A DNA stretch of 64,000 nucleotides from Impatiens glandulifera (lineage: Eukaryota; Streptophyta; Magnoliopsida; Ericales; Balsaminaceae), in the NCBI RefSeq assembly GCF_907164915.1, contig NC_061869.1, forward strand, positions 16,841,125-16,905,124, given 5' to 3'. The position numbers were made by a program, and so were the translations under genes. The notes beneath the pieces are model-generated. The model saw only the letters and a list, made by a program, of their open reading frames with translations. It searched no databases and had not been told where the DNA came from. Positions 31,320 through 43,995 of the stretch are shown here, piece by piece (the stretch's first letter is position 1; each line of letters starts with the position of its first letter).

Positions 31320-31660
31320 CACTAGTAAAAAAAGGCCCTTTAGGGAGTAAACATAGCGATTGGTCTAAAGGCCAATCGCGATTATCAATGTAGTGACGAT
31401 TGAGTTTAAATCCAATCACTACTGCATTGATAATAGCGATTGACTTTTAGACCAATCGCTACTATCTTGACATAACGGCGATTGGTGACAATACCAATCT
31501 CTATAAACCTACTTAAAAACTGCGAAAAAAAGGCGCCATGTTTTACCGCCTTTTTGAAGTGTTAGTAGCGATTGGATAAGTGACCAATTCTTATACCTTT
31601 AGCATAGTAGCGATTGATTCCCACACCAATCGTTATTGCCTCATTAAAATACATCTGGCC
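31320..31660 (+). mobile_element. CACTA left terminus with subterminal repeats, unit A
   Basis: CACTAGTAAAAAAAGGCCC starts the element, a canonical plant CACTA end. It is followed by about ten copies of TAGCGATTG or the complement CCAATCGCTA within 300 bp, the subterminal binding array. A different family from 22,915-24,208, which has CCGAGAG repeats. No right terminus was found. The sequence runs on into a captured gene fragment at 31,769. Confidence 0.75.
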
Positions 31661-31768
31661 TCCCTTTATTCAATCTACTCTTCAAGTTCCCCGACCTAAT
31701 CTTTGATTTCTCTCTTTACATCCTTCTTCTTCTCCTCTTCACGAACTCTCTAACTGTAAATCCCATCA

Positions 31769-32038
31769 ATGGGTGGTGACCAATCGAGGAGGCGCACTAG
31801 TGATTCATGTATGATTGCTAAACAATCTGCTACAGCGAGAAACGACGTCAATGCTTATATTGCCTATCTGATGTCCGATTAATTGGTTAGGGAAGGAGCT
31901 GACACCTCCTGCGTGCGGCCTGACCAGCCAAAAACTCCGTCCAGTGATTTTAGTTTGGGTTTTAGAGAGAGAGTCTTCCCCACTACTGGTGGAGTTGTCC
32001 TCTCCGCCATCCTAGTCAATCCGCTTGATATTGTCAAG
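31769..32038 (+). pseudogene. Captured mitochondrial carrier (SLC25, MTM1-like) first-exon fragment
   Basis: A 37-codon frame (31,769-31,882, starts MGGDQSRRRTSDSC) ends at TAA and is followed in frame by VREGADTSCVRPDQPK, then SSDFSLGFRERVF and LSAILVNPLDIVK. The last part holds the first mitochondrial-carrier signature PxDxxK and the start of the first membrane helix. The CVRPDQPK leader is like the plant MTM1-type carriers. The exon ends AAG at 32,038 with a GT donor, but the continuation of the carrier (the expected TRLQAQ) is absent. The position just inside a CACTA end fits transposon gene capture. The copy at 58,501-58,770 differs by a few residues. Confidence 0.65.
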
Positions 32039-32092
32039 GTTTCGTACCCTGCATTTGTATTTCTTTGTCTGTATAACTTTTGTTAATTTCAG

Positions 32093-32279
32093 GCCCTTTG
32101 CTATTACAACCGAGAGTGATAGGATCGGTGTAATCAATAGAGATGGAGGTCTATCGATTGATGACAACTTCGTACAAAAATGGTTTGATATAAATCCTAT
32201 TAGGGATTTAAATCACTTTCTATTCTTCACAAACCCTTGCAAACTCTTGAACGATTCAAGTACGAAAACGTTTGCCCAG
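32093..32279 (+). pseudogene. Exon-like 187-bp fragment of unknown gene, copy 2
   Basis: Flanked by an acceptor-like TTAATTTCAG and a donor-like CAG/GTTTGAAG. The open frame contains FAITTESDRIGVINRDGG, then SIDDNFVQKWFDINPIRDL. Copies at 58,825-59,011 (open) and 11,475-11,660 (one-base deletion). I do not recognise the protein. It does not continue the carrier, so this may be a second captured gene piece spliced behind it. Confidence 0.4.
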
Positions 32280-32339
32280 GTTTGAAGCTAAAAACCAAAG
32301 AAGGAGAAGATGACTGAATGTAAATGACAAAAAGAGTTG

Positions 32340-32600
32340 TTTATGGATGTTTGGAGAAAAACTCTCCTACGTCACCCCTTCTTCCAACCACCGGAAGGAT
32401 TCACTATATTTTTCTTAGAATCAAATACAGTTGCACGACTAGCTCACTGTTGAACAGAACAGACTCTGTTCAACTTACAATATATTGAAGAATATCACGT
32501 AGCTAGATAATACTTTGATTATATCTCTCTCTTGATGTACACATAGTAAAACAAGAAAGAAACTCGTGAGATTGTAATGTATCAAGTATCTGATCGACTG
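32340..32600 (-). mobile_element. Antisense Copia LTR fragment, copy 2
   Basis: Reverse complement resembles the U5-side of the LTR at 12,732-14,441 (GAAGAAGGGGTGACGTAGGA). Sits between the captured exons and the Copia pol relic, as at 11,725 and 59,072. Confidence 0.45.
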
Positions 32601-32608
32601 GTAGTTCA

Positions 32609-35320
32609 GTGATTCATCCGTTGTCCTTGAGGAACTTTAAAAAGAGAGCAGGTACCAACAATCGAATCTTCTATAATGAGCTGTGGCATTGCAGGTTGGG
32701 CCATATGAGCGAAAAAGGGATGAAAATTCTTTTGAATAATGGACAGATTCCAGAACTGAAGTCTGTTGAACATCAGTTATGTGAAAACTGCATTCTTGGA
32801 AAACAGAAACGGGTGAGTTTCTTAAAGATTGGGAAGGAGCTCAAGAAAGAATGACTAGAGTTGGTACACACTGATGTGTGGGGACTTGCACCTATTTCTT
32901 CTATTGGCGGATCACAATACTATGTGACGTTTATAGATGATTCGACAAGAAAGGTATGGGTATATTTTATGAAGCATAAGTCTGAAGTATTTGCTATTTT
33001 CAAGAAATGGAAGGATTTGGTTGAAAATGAAACAAATCAGAAAGTTAAGTGCTTGAGATCCGACAATGGAGGTGAATATATCAATTCAGATTTCAAAGAG
33101 TGTTGTGCTGTGAAGGGGATTAGTATGGTGAACATTGTTCCCCGAACGCCTCAAGAGAATGGAGTAGCTGAACGAATGAATCGAACATTGAACGAGCGTG
33201 CTACAAGCATGAGATTGCATGCAGGGTTGCCTAAAACCCTCTGGGTAGAAACTATTAATATTGCTGCCTATTTGATAAACAGGAGACCTTGTGTTCCTCT
33301 TGAATTCAGAATTCCTGAAAAACTTGGAGCAATAAAAAGGTAAACCTTTCTTATTTTAAAGTGTTTGGTTGTTTATCATATGTCCATATTAATGAATGTG
33401 ATAGGAAAAAGCTTGATTCAAAGTCTAATAAAAAAAATTTTATTGGTTATGGTGATATCGAGTTTGGTTATCGTTTCTGGGATAATCAAAATCGTAAGAT
33501 CACTCGTAGAAGAAATGTTATCTTCAATGAACAGGTTCTCTACAAAGATTGTGTTGGTAAGACATCATATGGTGATTCTAAGTTGGAAGAGACTGGTATA
33601 GTCGATTTGAGAGAATTTCCAGCTTAATATATATCGATTGTCGAAGAAGAACAATGTGTTGTTGAAGATGAAATCGTGGAGAACGTGGCCCTAGAGGTAA
33701 ATCAGCAAACACCAATTATACAATTGAGAAGATCATCAAGGAATCGAAAACTAGTTGAGAGGTGGTCTACATCTCTAAACTATATCTTGTTGATAGATAT
33801 ATGAGGAAGCAATACAATCTGATGAATCGATTAAGTGGGTGTCTGCTATGAAAGATGAGATGGACTCTTTGATGTTGAATCAGATTTGGGAGCTCACTGA
33901 GCTACCAAAGGGTAAGAAAGCACTTCACAACAAATGGATCTTCAAGATTAAAGAAGAACATGATAAACCCTGAGGTACAAGGCAAGATTGGTTGTGAAAA
34001 GATTTTAACATAAAGAATGTATTGACGACAATGAGATCTTCTCTCTAGTAATTAAATTGATGACAATCAGAACTATTTTGAGTTTGGTTGTGTAAGAAGA
34101 CCTTCATCTTCAACAAATGGATGTCAAAACTGATTTTCTTCATGTTGATTTATATGAAGAGATTTATATGCGACAATCAGAAGGATTTGAAATCAAAGGA
34201 AAAGATGAGCTTGTGTGTGAGATTTAGAAGAGTCTGTATGGTTTGAAACAGGCTCTAAGGCAATAGTACAAGAAGTTCGATAGCTTCATGAAAAGTAACA
34301 ATTTTCTAAGGTGTGAAGATGAACATTGTTGCTATATTAAGAGATTTGATAAATTGTACATTATTCTGCTCCTCTATGTTGATTGCTCGAGCAAGTTTGT
34401 ATGAGATTAACAAGCTCAAGAAAGAGTTGGCTGAAAAGTTTGCAATGAAGGATTTGGGTTCTGCAAAACAAATCATTGGGATGAGAATTTTCAGGGATGA
34501 AAAGGTTCTCAAGCTTTTACAAGAAGAATATGTGAAGAAAGTTCTTAGCAGGTTTAACTTGTATGATGCAAAACCAGTTACTACCCCCTTAGCTAGTCAC
34601 TTCAGACTATCTAAAGATCAGTCGCCTTCAACAGAGGATGAGAAAATTTACATGGCAACTGTTCTGTATGTCTCTTCCATTGGTTGTATAATGTATGCGA
34701 TGGTTTGCACAAGACCAGACATAGTACATGTAGTGGGAGTTGTTAGCAGATTCATGAGCAATCCGGGTAGACAACATTGGAAAGCAGTAAAGTGGATATT
34801 ACGATACTTAAGAGGAAGTATGGGTCTCACTTTGTGTTTTCGAAAGTCTAATATAGGTTTGGAAGGATATATTAATGCGGACAATGGTGGTGATGTTGAT
34901 AGTAGGAAGAGCACAACATGGTACATTTATACTCTAGGAGGTACTGCAATCAGCTGGGTTTCAAAATTGCAGAAGATTGTTGCTTTTTCTAGTTATGAGG
35001 CAGAGTATGTTGTTGTGACAGTGGCTTCTAAGGAGATGATGTGGTTACAACTCTTTTTGCTAAAATTGGGTCAAGACTACGAGGGTAGTGTGTTGCGATG
35101 CGACAGTCAGAGTGCCATTCATTTAGCAAAGTATCCTGTTTATCATGGCATGACGAAGCATATACAGGTTCGTTATCAATTTATCCGGTCAACTTTTGAA
35201 GATGGAGTATTAGCTCTTGAGAAGATTCCCTGGAGTGAGAATCTAGCTGATATGTTGACGTAAGCTGTGACAAATGAGAAACTGAAGTTGTGTGCAACTT
35301 TAGTTAGTCTTCTTCGTTAA
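32609..35320 (+). pseudogene. Degenerate Copia polyprotein (Tnt1/Tork type), 5'-truncated
   Basis: Domains in order: GAG-pre-integrase (HCRLGHMSEKGM, C-ENC), integrase (LVHTDVWG, TFIDD, LRSDNGGEY, PQENGVAERMNR), integrase C-terminus (FGYRFWDNQNRK, NVIFNEQVLYKD), RT start (MDSLMLNQIWELTELPKGKK), RT middle in broken frames (KSLYGLKQ), RT end and RNase H (RYLRGSMGLTL, DSRKSTTWYIYTLGGTAISW, FSSYEAEYV, RCDSQSAIHLAKYPVYHG) and tail (WSENLADMLT). Stops occur at 32,852, 33,626 and elsewhere. A frameshift lies near 33,325, and the YVDD active site near 34,375 is damaged by a deletion. Gag and protease are gone. Unit B retains only 59,341-60,487. Confidence 0.85.
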
Positions 35321-35382
35321 TAAACTGGATGGAAAGCCACTACCGATCGAGAGATGATGAAGTTAGTCTCCAAGTGGGAGAT

Positions 35383-35748
35383 TGTTGAGTTATGGAGCCT
35401 ACACTTATAATAAACTCTACATTGTTAATTAGAGTTTATTGGGTTTTTTTTTGGTTTTGGGCTTAGGTCTGACCAAAGTTATTTAAGTTCATTACCTTAA
35501 TGTTTACCCTATAAATATGTGATTATTAGGGTTTACATGGTTAAGACAGAATTCTAGAGAGATAAAGTGTGAGGCAAAAAATCTGTATTCCTTCTTCTTC
35601 TTCATAATGAAATCTGGTGGTGGCTGAAGTGGATGTAGCTCAATTTGAGTGAACCACTATAAATCTGTGTATTCTTGTGTTCTTCTTTCTTGTGTTTTTT
35701 ATAGATTGTTTTCAAGTAGGTCGGATTTGGGAGATACAAATCCTAACA
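35383..35748 (+). mobile_element. Copia 3' LTR, complete (366 bp)
   Basis: Preceded by a polypurine-type CAAGTGGGAGA. Starts TGTTGAGTTATGG and ends AATCCTAACA. It follows the stop after the pol tail (LVSLLR) by about 60 bp. The right flank is LINE coding sequence, so the Copia inserted into a LINE. No 5' LTR is in the window. Confidence 0.8.
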
Positions 35749-36168
35749 GAATGGGCTCCTCTTGTATGGTCAACCAAGATCATTCATCGACACTAGTTCA
35801 TCCTATGGCTTGCCTTCTGGGAAAGACTCAGCACTTGTGATCGTATTAGCAAGTATATGAGCATCCCGGACGTGAGTTGTCCTCTACGCAACGGAAGTGA
35901 AGAAACCATTGATCACATGTTTGGGAGCTATAGTATAGCATTGGAAATTTGGGACAGATTTTCTAAAAGCCTGGAGCTGATCAGTTTCCTGAAGGAATTG
36001 AAAGAAATCAAAGTAGCAACACTACTCAAAGTCAAAGGAAACAAATTCGCAACAAACGTATTCAAGTGCGGCTTTGGAGCAGTAGTTTACTACATTTGGC
36101 AGGAACGTAATGCGAGAGTCTATGGCAGAACTCGCAGAAGTGTTGAAGAATTCGTATTTGAATTTTAA
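35749..36168 (+). pseudogene. LINE C-terminal zf-RVT fragment, unit B copy
   Basis: Same fragment as 226-645: the in-frame TAG after STKIIHRH is shared, but the second position (TGA in unit A) is GGA here. The frame then continues KGNKFATNVFKCGFGAVV and YYIWQERNARVYGRT to the TAA at 36,166-36,168. Less decayed than copy A. Confidence 0.75.
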
Positions 36169-36935
36169 ATTGTTTGGGATCAATGTGTTAAATTGTTTGG
36201 GTCCAGGAAAATTTAAATTTAATGATGAATAATAAATGATTGGAGAAAGATAAAAAAAAAACTAAACGACTTTAAAAATTTCCCAAAATTACACATTTTC
36301 GGTCATAACAATCCTAACGAATTTAAAACTGGAATTCTTATGAAATAATATCAATTATATAACATTTAAATAATTTGAGCCCAAGAACATTTCAAGTTTA
36401 ACATAAATAAAACACATTTAACCGGAAATTATTTAAAAATTGGACAAAAGTTGCATGTTCTCGGCCATATATTTAGGGTTTAAATTTGAAATTTATTACA
36501 CTCATTTGATATTGTATATAAAGAATTTGAGTCCAGAATCATTTCACTTTTTATATGTAATTAAAATGCACTTGATCTTAAATATTTAAGAAAATTCTCA
36601 TAATTGACCTTTAAAAAATATGTCTGGGTGTTCTCGATGATTCTTGATTTTATTGGTTTGATTCTTGTATTTCTTGTTATATATTGTATTTTTAACCTTG
36701 GGTTTAAAATAAGTGAGTAAAGAGCCGGTATTGGCTTTCATTTAGTTAGAAATTAGGATCCCCTATCATCCGATCTTGGAAACTCAAGAACATCAATTTT
36801 CTACTGTAGCGACGTTTCTTCAAGGCCCTCCAAATGCTCTTTCAAGCATTCATGACGTATAGAAGGCGACACTTCTTCTCTTCTTGTGCTCTCAAAATCT
36901 TGAACTGATATGATATAAGCTTGTGAGGAAAACAT
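36169..36935. repeat. Interspersed LTR-like repeat, unit B copy
   Basis: Nearly identical to 646-1,412 with a few substitutions and single-base indels. No gene. Confidence 0.5.
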
Positions 36936-36938
36936 TTA

Positions 36939-39120
36939 GGGTGTGTTTGATAACCCTGAAATTGGCATTGGAATTGGAATTGGATGGTCCAATTCCAATT
37001 CTTATGTTTGTTAGACACTTTAATATTAGGAATTGGAATTGAAATTAGAATTCCAATTGAATTAAATATAGTGTAATTTGAGAGTTCTCAATTTCAATCT
37101 TTTTAGGTCGGAATTGTAATTCCAAATTAACATGTTTTTCAAGTATTTTACACGTTTTCATGTTTTGGCACGTTTAACACGTTTTTGCACGTTTAACGCG
37201 TTTTTGGCACGTTTAACACTTTTTTGACACATTTAACACGTTTTTACGTTATTGACACGTTTAACACGTTTTTGACACGTTTAACATGATTTTACGTTTT
37301 TAACACGTTTAACACGTTTTTGACACGTTGAACGCGTTTTTGACACGTTGAACACATTTTTATCATATTTAACACATTTTTCACATCCTTGACACGTTTA
37401 ACACGTTTTTGACACATTAAACACGATTTTCACTTTTTTAACATGTTTAACACGTTTAATACGTTTTTGACACGCTTAGCACGTTTTTCACATTTTGGCA
37501 CATTTTGCACATTTTGGCACATTATACACGTTTTTGACACGTTTAAAACGTTTTCACATTTTTGACACATTAAACACGTTTTTAACACATTAAATACGTT
37601 TATCATGTTTTTGACATGTTTAAGACGTTTTTGACACGTTTATCACGTTTAACACATTTTTGACACGTTTAACACGTTTTTTTACGTTTTTCACGTTTTG
37701 GCACGTTTAACAAGTTTTTCACATATTTGGGTCGTTTAACACGTTTTTGACACATTTTCATATTTTTAACACGTTTAAAATGTTCTTAACACATTAAACA
37801 CGTTTAACACGTTGTTGACACATTTCACACGTTTTTTACGTTTTTGACACATTTGACACATTTTTAACACATTTAACACGTTTTTCACATTTTGAAACGT
37901 TGAACAAGTTTTTCACTTATTTGGCATGTTTAACATATTTTTGATACGTTTAACACATTTTTACGTTTTTGACACGTTTAACACGTTTTTAACACATTAA
38001 ACACGTTTATCATGGTTTTGGCAGGTTAAACACGTTTTTGACACGTTTAACACGTTTTCACGTTTTTGGCACGTTTAACACGTTTTGGTATGTTTAACAC
38101 ATTTCGGCATGTTTAACACGTTTGATAAATTTTGGCACATTTACCACATTTTGACATGTTTAATACATTTTGGCCCGTTTAACATACTTGTGACATGTTT
38201 AAAATGTGTTAAACATGCCAAAAACGTGTTAAACGTGCCAAAAATATGTTAAACTTGTCAAAATGTGTGAAACTTACAAAAAACGTGTTAAACATGTTAA
38301 AAAGTGTTAAACATGCCAAAAATATGTAAAACGTGCCAAAAATATGTAAAACGTGCCAAAAACATGTTAAATGTGTTAAAATGTCAAAAACGTGTTAATC
38401 TTATCAAAATATATGAAAAACATGTTAAACGTATTAAAAATGTCAAAAACGTGTTAAATGTGCCAAAAATATTTAAAACGAGTGAAAAACGTGTTAAATA
38501 TGAAAAACATGCCAAAACGTGAAAAACGTGTTAAACGTGTCAAAATGAGTTAAACGTGTTAAACATGCCAAAAACGTGTTTAACGTGCAAAAAACGTGAA
38601 AAGCATGTTAAATGTGTGAAAAACGTGTTAAACATGTCAAAAACGTGCCAAAAACGTGTTGAACTTGTCAAAACGTGTGGAAAAACATGTTAAACATACC
38701 AAAAACGTGAAAAACATGTTAAACGTGTGAAAATGTGTTTTAAGTGTGAAACGTGTTAAATATGTCAAAAACGTGTTTAAACGTTCCAAAAACGTGTTAA
38801 ACGTGTTAAGCATGTCAAAAACGTGTTAAACATGTCAAAAATGTGTTAAACATGTCAAAAACGTATTAAACGTGCCAAAAACGTGAAAACATATTTAAGA
38901 AGTTAACATTTTGAACCGATATTTTATTTTACAAACATAGAAATTGGAATTGAATTACAATTCTATCAATTTCCCAAACATAGGAATTGGAATTAAATTA
39001 CAATTCTATAATGTTTTCAAACATAAGAATTGAATTGTAATTCAATGTCAATTCTCATGGAATTGAAATTAGAATTCCATTGCCAATGCCAATTCTAATT
39101 CCCCTTCATCAAGCAAACTC
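36939..39120. mobile_element. Fold-back element FB3 (unit B counterpart of FB1)
   Basis: Same termini and TTA flanks (36,936-36,938; 39,121-39,123) as FB1. The left arm of 20-bp units is about 37,140-38,190, the right arm about 38,190-38,885. Relative to FB1 it gained one GACACGTTTAACACGTTTTT unit near 37,258 and lost one GTGAAAAACGTGCCAAAAAC-like unit near 38,655. This shows unit-level slippage after the segmental duplication. Confidence 0.7.
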
Positions 39121-40033
39121 TTAGGGATTTGAGAATTAGATATGGTGCAATTAAAAAGTAGTAGCTACTACTTTGTTAACATATAGAAAGAAATATAGTC
39201 CTTATACTATTTTAATAATGAAAATTTATCCTGGATTTACTAATTAATTTATGTTGAGAGAACTATTTTTACCAATAGAATTTGAGTATGTACTTGAAGT
39301 AAATTCTCTCTGAAATGTAGACGATCATGAATCTGTGAGAAAGTCTTATTACGATAAACATTTTTACATTTTAACAGCGGAAAATGTTCGTTTCTGTGGT
39401 TGTCGTTGAAAAAATGTAAAGTTAAAATTAAACTGATGGACTTATGAATAAAATATTGTTCCAACATGAAGAATATAAAAACGATTCAAGACTATAAAAT
39501 TGAATTATACAAACTCACTCACACACAGAATTTCAATATAAATTTGAATCAAATTTTCAAACTAGAGTTTAGGGATATAATTTTTTAATTAGGATGAATA
39601 AATTATTTAAAGACAAGACAAAACTAAACAGAGAGACAGACATGCAAGGTACAAACAAAGCCTTATAAATCCACCCTCTGAAATCGGTGGTCGTCGGGTT
39701 AGCTAGCTGGTTCCGGGCTTAGGGCCAAGGATATTGGTACTCTGATCGGTCGGGAAGTCAATCCCCTATTAATCGAAGAATCATGATCATCATCATTGAA
39801 CTAGGAAAAAATAAGTATGACCAACTAACAAAATAACACAAGAGGACCAACAAATTAGAAAACAAAACTGTAATGAATATTAAGATCATAAGTTTTCGAC
39901 TACAGAGTTCTTGCTTCGAACGAACCAGTGATATGTGTGACCAACAATGAAAACAAAACAAAACTATAAAGAATATTAAGACAAGTTTTCGACTATTTAT
40001 AGAGTTCTTGCGTCTGGGTGCATGGTTTCAGAT
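39121..40033. other. RING copy B 3' flank, no other gene
   Basis: Near-identical to 3,587-4,499. No additional coding or RNA feature seen. Confidence 0.5.
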
Positions 40034-40914
40034 TCAGTCGCGTTTAACTCTACCTGTGGTAACATAACCCTTGTATTTACTTATATATCTGCGTTCTCGA
40101 TTTATCAAGTTAGATGAATAACCGTATGCATAAGCATCGTCAAGATAGTAGTCGTCAAAATAATAATCTTCATCTTCATCTTCATCTTCATCTTCATCTT
40201 CTTCTTCATGGTCGGCGTCCTCCTCGTAAGTGCTGGAATTGAAGTAATATCGATTGTCTTCTGTCTGATTTTCTTGCACCATTTTTAGAGGCTTTATCCA
40301 CAAAGCTCTAAGAAGAAGACAAAGCCTTTCCTCAAACATTTCTTCTTTAAAACTATACAAAAAAAAAAAAAATCATTTAGATATATTAATTTACAGCAAT
40401 GCTCACATGTACGTACATGTGAATGAATAATGGTTTTGGATCATACTCGTACCTTCCATCAACAGAACGGTAGACATTAAGAAAACTAAATTGAATTTTA
40501 CACATAGGACAGGTAGGAGTATCCTTATAAGAAGCCCAACGAAGTATACAGGTGACGCTGAAAAGCACACACACGAATTATATATATTAATTTGCAAGAA
40601 AAATAAAAGACTAACTCACCAAAAACAGTGACCGCAATCTTTAATAATTGCCATATTTCGAGGTTTTATATTGCCATAGCATATCGGGCATAACTTCTTC
40701 TGCGGAATCAATGGAGACCGATTAACATAATAATAATCAAGAAAGAAAGAAAAATAAAAAATAAAGAAACAAGAAATGAATGACATTCATTGTTTAATCC
40801 CAAGATCTAAAGAAGTTGATTTCTGTTTCCACAAAACCTTTGATTGATCAGAAACAAACAAAAAACACTCGAATCTCATTTTTTAAAAGTACTAATTACC
40901 TTATCATCGGCCAT
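40034..40914 (-). CDS. RING-HC finger protein, probable E3 ubiquitin ligase (copy B, 4 exons)
   Basis: Exons 40,914-40,900, 40,699-40,620, 40,557-40,453 and 40,352-40,034 (minus strand) give a 172-aa protein. The RING domain is the same as copy A, with all eight zinc ligands (C9, C12, C27, H29, C32, C35, C48, C51). Splice sites and phases are identical to copy A. The only clear coding difference is 12 extra bases in the Glu-Asp run of the acidic region (four residues), a trinucleotide-type expansion. The upstream region differs by a deletion near 40,972 and a shorter GTCT repeat. The intact frame in both copies suggests either recent duplication or retained function. The E3 role is inferred from the domain. 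Confidence 0.8.
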
Positions 40915-41520
40915 TAGAGAATCCTTGATTTTTTGACAAGGATATATGAGTGTGTGTGTGCGCGCAGCAATTGCATGGCATGGGCCATACATAGGAGTAC
41001 CTCCTGTCTTTCTGTCTGTCTGAAACTGATATGAAGAGAGAAAGAAAGAAGATGAAGTTGAAGATGACGAAGAAGAAGATTAAATAAAGAAGATCAACAA
41101 ACAAGAAGATTACGTGGCACAATTAAATTATTATTGGGCCCTATTTTTTTAATTAATCAAGATGATAATTTATTGACAAGTTGACATTTATCATAAATAA
41201 AAAGAAAATGTAATTTTTAAAACTTTCCATTGCTAGAACTCATTTTATATATCTACATTTTATAAAATTTTATAATTATTTTTTAACCATGAACTGTGTT
41301 TATGTATAAATAAATAAATAAATAAATAAACATGATATAACTAATTAACATCAAATACGTACAGACAACATTACATTTATTTATTGTTTACTAATAAGGA
41401 TTCATTTTTAAGAGAATTCAAAAATAAATACAATTATGTATGCATCGAGAGAAAAATAATTAACTTAAATTTTTTTATAAAGTTATATGAACAGAATAAA
41501 TAAAAACTATTACAAAATAT
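40915..41520. other. RING copy B upstream region
   Basis: Counterpart of 5,367-6,008, with a deletion near 40,972-40,980 and a shorter TAAA repeat. The duplication match ends at 41,520. Confidence 0.45.
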
Positions 41521-42829
41521 GATAAAAACTTTACATTAAATAAATAAATAAATAAATGATTTAATATTGTAATAATTAATGAGAAGGGAGTTGAAAAATA
41601 TTAAATATTGTAATTTTATATGAAAATGGAGTGAAAATGGTTAAAATGTCATGTATTTTGCTCTCGGATAGTTAGAAAGGCATCTCTCGTAAATCTCTGA
41701 TTTTGTTTCCTCAATTTATAATGTAACTAATAAATTTTAATCATTTTTACTTTATTTTTCTCTCAAAACAATTACAATATATTTTTTATTTACTCTCAAT
41801 AATCATTATAACATTAAATTATTTATCTTTTATAAAAAAAAATATTATCTCTCTATTTATTATAATTATAATAAATTTTATTTATTCTTTTAATATAACC
41901 ATTATAAAATTCTAAATTAATTATTTTCTTCTCAATACATAAGATATTTATCTATTTTTTCTTTTAAAAGTTAATCATTATTATTAGTAAACAGTAATTA
42001 AATGTAACTAAATCAAATTTGGGAAGGCAATCAACTGGACTCATTGGAAGAAACTAGCTAGCAATTTGTTTTTTTAAATTTTTGCTGCATTGTTACTTTG
42101 GTTGATGAGTTTATAAATTATTTTAATTTTATATTAAAAAAATAATTTTATAAATTATAAACAATATTATTTATTCAAATAAATACATTAATTTTGTAAA
42201 TAGGGTCATTACTTATTATTTTTTAATTAATTTTATTTTTAAATTTTAAACTGATAAGGTATAAAATACTTAATTATATATATAAATAATAATAATAATA
42301 ATATATAACTAATATTTTTTAATTAAACTTTTCAGATTTTAAGTAAACTTTTTAGGGTGCTTTATTGTATCTGGTTCTATTTGACGTGTTCTTTTTTTTT
42401 ATCCAACAATATTAATGGATATATAATTTGTTCTAAGACAATTTAATACATTAAAATTATATAATTATGGTGTAAGATTAGGAAGTTTATTTTTAATTTT
42501 TAATACCTTAAATTCTTATTTTTATGCTCAAATATAATATTTGTTAAATGTTTTAAAATTTAATATATATATTTATTCAAGTGAGGCATTGCTGACCCAT
42601 TGGCCTTGGCCGTTTAATATCCGTTTCAAAAGAATAGACGCGTACTTTAAGTATATTTTAAAAAATAAATACACGAATGTTCCCCTATAACTCTAGCTGC
42701 TTTATCACCTTTGGGTTGCCATCTTGTTAAGTCAAAATCGATCCCCAACCTACATGATTCACAATAATAACATGTTGCAATTTCTTGAAAATAAATTATT
42801 GCTAATGAAATTGCATACCAGTGGTTCAA
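41521..42829. other. Unit B junction and AT-rich DNA, no gene
   Basis: 41,521-41,656 (135 bp) occupies the place of unit A's 12.9-kb stretch. 41,657-41,725 matches 18,944-19,010. The remainder is very AT-rich with no recognisable feature. A 62-codon minus frame at 42,647-42,835 shows no family resemblance. Confidence 0.5.
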
Positions 42830-43264
42830 AATCATGAGTTATAATTATGAGAATTTTTTTTAAAGAATCTAAATCTATAGTTTAAAATATTTTCAAATAA
42901 ATTTGTAAAAAAAATTAAACTAATATGACTTATTAAATGTAAGATAATTTATCAATTTATAATAATAATAAAATAAATTTAAAACATAATAATCTCTTAA
43001 AAATAACTAGATAACTAATAAAAAATAAAAAAAAATCAATTGGTTCATATGGTCGATTACTTTTTTTCTTTTCTCAATGTTCTTGTTCTTTAAGGTCAAG
43101 ATTCTACTTTTTATTTAAAAACATTTCTTTCTATTTATTATTCAGTATTATTTTAATAATGAAATCATTTATTTTAATTCATTAAAATATTAATATAATT
43201 TGACTTAAGGTTTCTTATAGATGACAAATATAATTGGAAAAAATAAATGACACTAAAGCAAAAA

Positions 43265-43309
<45 letters not shown>

Positions 43310-43995
43310 TTATTGAAGTTCTTGATATTAATTGTTTTTGATAAATGTGAAACTCATATATGAAAGTTATTAAGACTATTTTATCCTTATAGTGTTATAA
43401 TTTGATTAATTTGGAAGGATTTAAGTTCTATTAAACGGTCTCACTTGTTGATACTCATTTTTTCGTTTAGATTTCGAAAATGAGTAAATATTTTTAAAAT
43501 AATTGAATTTTAAAAAATAATTGATTTCGGATTGTAATAAGTTAATGTGATAATTTATCTAAGAACACTTCAGATTTTTTTTATTTTACTTAGAATATTT
43601 AAATTTTTTAATTAATTAAATCACCTTAAATAATAATAATATATATATATATGAAAAATGCTATATATATATATATATATTGTCTTTTTATGTTAATTTT
43701 TAATTAGTTTTTGTTTAATTTTAATTTGCTTTGTTAAATTAGATTAGATAAGTTGAAAAAAATAAGATAGTGTAAAGAGATATAAGACTTGGTCTTTTAT
43801 TGTTATATTAGAGAATTAGTTATATTTTATTTAGAAAAGTTAGTTAGTTCAATACCAAATTAGAGAGTTAGTTAGTTAGCATTATTAGGCGTTAGTTATG
43901 ATTTTATTTTAATTATTAAAAGTCTGTTTCTAATTTGTAGGGATCATGTGAAATCAAAAACAAGAGAAATTTCATAACGAATCTTCAAGAATTTC
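42830..43995 (-). repeat. AT-rich dispersed block, inverted copy
   Basis: The reverse complement follows 28,800 back to about 26,940 with deletions. For example, 42,930-43,020 corresponds to the region with ATTATTAATAAGTCATATTAG near 28,700, and 43,740-43,940 corresponds to 26,960-27,190. Contains a TA tract at about 43,268-43,300. Confidence 0.6.

Noticed and set aside
31786..31795. GCACTAGTGA as the right terminus of the CACTA element at 31,320
   Set aside because: Only the ACTAGTG core matches; the inverted A-rich/CCTTT part of the terminus is missing and it falls within the small open frame.
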